Source: Desulfobacteraceae bacterium (GTDB lineage: Bacteria > Desulfobacterota > Desulfobacteria > Desulfobacterales > SG8-13). Taken from it: 6,177 bases of DNA. The position numbers and the translations under genes were made by a program. Positions 5,773-6,177 of this stretch are shown here, in pieces (within the stretch, counting starts at the first letter, position 1; every line of letters begins with the position of its first letter). The stretch spans positions 1-6,177 of the forward strand of contig JARFQH010000139.1 of the NCBI GenBank assembly GCA_029287875.1, read 5' to 3'. The notes beneath the pieces were generated by a model. The model worked only from the letters and a program-made list of their open reading frames with translations, ran no database searches and was not told the DNA's origin.

Positions 5773-6177
5773 TTAAGGTGCCTGTGCCGTCCAGCCCTGA
5801 TCCACGGTAATCATGTTGCCGGTGATATTCGCCGAATCATCGGAGCACAGCCACAGCACGGCCATACCGATATCCTCGGAAGTGAGTTCGCGTTCTTTCA
5901 GCATGTGACCGGCAAAAAACTGTTCCTTGCCCTCTTCATCTTCCATGCCGAAGCTTTCAGCGATGCCTTTCATCATGGGAGTCCACACGGTACCCGGACA
6001 GACCACGTTGGCATTGATGTTATGATCGGCCACTTCCATGGCGATGGATTTGTTCAGCCCGATGATGCCGTGTTTTGCGGCACAATAGTGGCCGCCCATG
6101 CCGAACCCGCGCTGACCGCCCACGGATGAGATACTGACCACCTTCCCGCTGTGCTGGCTGATCATATGGGGAAGCAC
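5773..6177 (-). CDS. Short-chain dehydrogenase/reductase, C-terminal part (gene runs off the right edge), possibly mycofactocin-coupled
   Basis: The last 134 codons of a classical SDR are present; the NAD-binding N-terminus lies beyond the window and the first visible codon (GTG, Val) is internal. The catalytic Ser is in SISSVGG (visible residues 15-21), the Tyr-x3-Lys pair is Y31/K35 in HYCAAKHGIIGL, then INANVVCPGTVWTPMM (54-69) and the C-terminal ITGNMITVDQGW (118-129). SDRs oxidise alcohols or reduce carbonyls with NAD(P). Many mycofactocin loci encode SDRs with tightly held, non-exchangeable NAD that need mycofactocin as the electron acceptor. The position 122 bp before mftA and the extended segment between TPMM and TSEDIG fit that group, but the diagnostic N-terminal part is missing. 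SDR assignment is certain; mycofactocin coupling is an inference. Confidence 0.93.
   Translation of the reverse strand: MLPHMISQHSGKVVSISSVGGQRGFGMGGHYCAAKHGIIGLNKSIAMEVADHNINANVVCPGTVWTPMMKGIAESFGMEDEEGKEQFFAGHMLKERELTSEDIGMAVLWLCSDDSANITGNMITVDQGWTAQAP

Overview
The window carries one co-directional run of eight genes, all on the minus strand. Reading 5'->3' along that strand (from high to low coordinates) the order is: short-chain dehydrogenase (3' part only) - mftA - mftB - mftC - larE - larB - larC - tungsten-type aldehyde:ferredoxin oxidoreductase (5' part only). Most junctions are tight. mftB and mftC overlap by 20 bp, larE and larB by 8 bp, and the mftC-larE, larC-aor and mftA-mftB gaps are 12-31 bp. 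Only two spacers are longer: 122 bp before mftA and 173 bp between larB and larC. No rRNA, tRNA, CRISPR array or insertion sequence was seen.

Three systems for rare redox cofactors lie side by side. mftABC encodes the precursor peptide, peptide-binding chaperone and radical SAM/SPASM maturase of mycofactocin, a peptide-derived electron carrier. larE, larB and larC form a complete biosynthetic set for the nickel-pincer nucleotide (NPN) cofactor of lactate racemase-type enzymes. The partial downstream gene belongs to the family that binds tungstopterin and a [4Fe-4S] cluster. The partial upstream SDR could be a mycofactocin-coupled alcohol dehydrogenase. A speculative but coherent reading is an alcohol -> aldehyde -> acid oxidation route (SDR, then AOR) next to the cofactor genes for a 2-hydroxyacid racemase or epimerase. 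The NPN user (a LarA homologue) and the later mycofactocin genes (mftD, mftE, mftF) are not in the window.

The most notable points are the direct join of mycofactocin and NPN genes, a precursor peptide ending in GICGIY where the classical core ends in GVY, extra cysteines in the maturase, a perfect 16-bp tandem duplication across the mftC stop codon, and a dyad-rich larB-larC spacer.

The gene set and moderately GC-rich codon use suggest a strictly anaerobic bacterium, most likely a sulfate-reducing Desulfobacterota of the Desulfobacterales type. That assignment rests on gene content and general protein resemblance, not on a database search; an anaerobic Firmicute is the main alternative.
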